Positions 6,148 through 7,342 of a stretch of DNA of 7,342 bases are shown one piece after another. Every line of letters starts with the position of its first letter. The first letter of the stretch is position 1. Source of the DNA: Leptospira perolatii (lineage in GTDB: Bacteria; Spirochaetota; Leptospiria; Leptospirales; Leptospiraceae). The position numbers and the translations under genes are program-made. The stretch is taken from NCBI RefSeq assembly GCF_002811875.1, contig NZ_NPDZ01000028.1, positions 1-7,342 on the forward strand, in the 5' to 3' direction. Under the pieces are notes generated by a model, which was not told the origin of the DNA, ran no database searches, and worked only from the letters and a program-made list of their open reading frames with translations.

Positions 6148-7107
6148 ATGGGTCACGATTCATTAAACAGATTGCCGAAATTAAAAAGGCTTAAGCTTGA
6201 AGAATTCATCTTCCTGATGGGATATGAAAAAGTATCACCGGGATTTTATTTCTATTATAAGGATGATAATTATAGACATTATCAAGCCGTTCATCTTTCA
6301 ATAGATGATAGCGATAGAAATGTTACAAAAATATTTACGAGGACTAATGTTTGGTGTTCAACTTCAGATTTAGCTGTGCAAAATCGAACAATTAGGTTAT
6401 TAAAAGAACGATTTGGAGGATCATTTGCGACTGACGATGGAGAAGGACGGTATTTTAAAATCTACGGAAAAGATCGTGAAAATGATGAAGCAGGATGTTA
6501 TCTTGCTTACGAGCGATTTCTGCAAATGGTTCAGTCCATTGAATATTACGTTAGAATAATTGATCAAGGCACTAAAGGTCAAGTGCCAAGAGATAAATTC
6601 TTTATGGATACGCTTGGCATCCACCACCCATTAAATTTATCTGCCGGAATGGCCATTCCATTTCTATTATCAGCATTAGAAAATTATTTTAGAAGTACAT
6701 ATATTGCTCTTATTAAGTATAAAGCGAATGAGTCTTTCTTTCGGAAATCACAAATTCATAGAAACGAGATTATCAAATTAGTAAAAGAAGAATCTGATTT
6801 ATTTGAATCCCTCTCTCAAAGTGTATCTTTTCAAAATATTTCCTCCCTATGCAATGCTTTCAAGGAAATTGATAATAGGATTAACTTAGAAAAGATTTTA
6901 AAGATTAAATATAAAAAATCAAATCAGACTTTATATGATTATTTTCATAATTTCTTTGAGAAAAGGCATAAGATTGTGCATCGCTTTGAGTTTGAGGCTG
7001 GCTATGATCTCGAAAAGTTTTCCTTTGAATTAAAGAGAATAAAACTTGGAACAAAGAAAATTTACTATCATTTAATCAAAGTTTTTAAATGGCAAAATTA
7101 TCGGTAA
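6148..7107 (+). CDS. HEPN-domain protein, candidate RNase effector, with uncharacterised N-terminal domain
   Basis: This 319-residue protein sits alone between two attC-like repeats. Its C-terminal half (about 163-310) is helical, and RHKIVH at residues 273-278 matches the HEPN RNase motif (R, a polar residue, three residues, H). SALENYFRSTYIALI (175-189) looks like the earlier helix of the same fold. Many HEPN proteins are ribonucleases in abortive-infection, toxin-antitoxin or CRISPR-linked defence, so an RNA-cleaving role is plausible but inferred. Residues 1-140 form a mixed domain I do not recognise. No membrane segment is seen. No antitoxin partner lies inside the cassette. The ATG at 6148 lacks a clear ribosome binding site; ATG at 6217 (residue 24) is an alternative. 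The 3' end runs almost directly into copy C, as in integron cassettes. Confidence 0.75.
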   Translation: MGHDSLNRLPKLKRLKLEEFIFLMGYEKVSPGFYFYYKDDNYRHYQAVHLSIDDSDRNVTKIFTRTNVWCSTSDLAVQNRTIRLLKERFGGSFATDDGEGRYFKIYGKDRENDEAGCYLAYERFLQMVQSIEYYVRIIDQGTKGQVPRDKFFMDTLGIHHPLNLSAGMAIPFLLSALENYFRSTYIALIKYKANESFFRKSQIHRNEIIKLVKEESDLFESLSQSVSFQNISSLCNAFKEIDNRINLEKILKIKYKKSNQTLYDYFHNFFEKRHKIVHRFEFEAGYDLEKFSFELKRIKLGTKKIYYHLIKVFKWQNYR

Positions 7108-7122
7108 CGAGATATCCACTAC

Positions 7123-7277
7123 GTCTAACTGTCGGCTCTAACGCTGCGCTGCGGGTTGCTTCGCACCCTTGCTTGGCCTTCGGCACATTTCGCTTTGTCA
7201 CTCGTCTTGCGGGGCAAGCCTCGTGCCAAGTGCTTGCGCACTCGCGAAACGTCGTCAAGCCTTGGTCGTTATACGCC
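7123..7277 (+). repeat. attC-like GC-rich structured repeat, copy C
   Basis: A GTCTAAC box (7123-7129, exact RYYYAAC) begins it, and GTTATAC (7268-7274) ends it, preceded by the 25 bases shared with copy A. A second possible left core is CTCTAACG (7136-7143), whose TAACG pairs with CGTTA at 7267-7271. Inner pairings include GCTTCGC (7158-7164) with GCGAAAC (7244-7250, 6 of 7), GCTTGG (7171-7176) with CCAAGT (7226-7231, including a G-T wobble), and the apical hairpin CTTGC-GGG-GCAAG (7206-7218). The 12-base block 7165-7176 matches copy B at 6011-6022. It lies immediately after the HEPN gene. Confidence 0.6.
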
Positions 7278-7294
7278 ATCGGAATTAATTAACT

Positions 7295-7342
7295 ATGAAG
7301 ACAATAGGATCAATTGCTCCAAACTTTCATGAAGGATCAAGA
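7295..7342 (+). CDS. Start of an unidentified gene, cut by the window edge
   Basis: An open frame from ATG at 7295 runs to the end of the window and encodes MKTIGSIAPNFHEGSR. It starts about 20 bases after the end of repeat copy C, the usual distance for the first gene of an integron cassette. No clear ribosome binding site is seen. Sixteen residues are too few to assign a family. Confidence 0.5.
   Translation, partial: MKTIGSIAPNFHEGSR

Noticed and set aside
6122..6193. Short frame starting MDRILSYNYGS just after repeat copy B
   Set aside because: It has 23 codons, no ribosome binding site, and it overlaps the start of the HEPN gene in another frame.
5932..6194. Open frames of 61 and 70 codons on the plus strand and 101 codons on the minus strand (5851-6156)
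   Set aside because: They lie in the GC-rich repeat copy B, carry low-complexity arginine/alanine-rich translations, lack ribosome binding sites and conflict with the fold. They are structural-repeat artefacts of a type often annotated as hypothetical proteins.
7085..7292. Open frames of 64 codons (minus) and 67 codons (plus) over repeat copy C
   Set aside because: They have the same origin as the frames in copy B: the translation simply follows the repeat, and the minus frame is antisense to the whole element.

Overview
The window looks like accessory DNA from a Leptospira-type spirochaete. The coding DNA is AT-rich. The GC-rich intergenic repeats (with the shared words CGCTTTGTCACTCGTCTTGC and GGTCGTTA) and the short TAAAA-CTGC-TTC-GCAG-TTTTA terminator resemble sequences I associate with Leptospira. 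This assignment comes from memory and base composition, not from a search.

Layout: the left edge (1-80) is the 3' part of a GC-rich structured repeat. A hairpin with a short T-rich tail (104-126) follows. Next is a two-gene operon (171-3199) recognised as a Hachiman anti-phage system: HamA, a DUF1837 PD-(D/E)XK-like nuclease, and HamB, a superfamily 2 helicase, joined by an ATGA overlap. The gap 3200-3326 holds competing hairpins and a likely bidirectional terminator. Two divergent helix-turn-helix regulators follow (3327-3602 minus, 3776-4198 plus). Between them is a near-ideal sigma70 promoter for the minus-strand gene, with an inverted repeat lying across it. A convergent hairpin separates the plus-strand regulator from an HNH endonuclease gene (minus, 4220-4831). 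That gene is divergent from a complete DNA cytosine-C5 methyltransferase gene (4917-5909), so the two probably form a type II restriction-modification pair. A second GC-rich repeat (5971-6119) then leads into a lone gene (6148-7107) whose C-terminus carries a HEPN RNase signature (RHKIVH). A third copy of the repeat (7123-7277) follows, and then the first 16 codons of another gene.

The three GC-rich repeats share one orientation, end in GGTCGTTA followed by variable bases, begin (where visible) with a TAAC-containing box, and fold on themselves. These are properties of integron attC sites, so the region reads best as part of a chromosomal integron cassette array or a closely analogous repeat-delimited accessory array. 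The segment from 6113 to 7268 would be a textbook one-gene cassette. The segment from 71 to 6113 would be a very large one with six genes, two of them on the minus strand, which suggests a composite cassette or the loss of an internal site.

Functionally, this is a defence cluster: Hachiman, a probable restriction-modification system with its own regulator(s), and a candidate HEPN RNase effector. No integrase, transposase, tRNA, rRNA or CRISPR array is visible.
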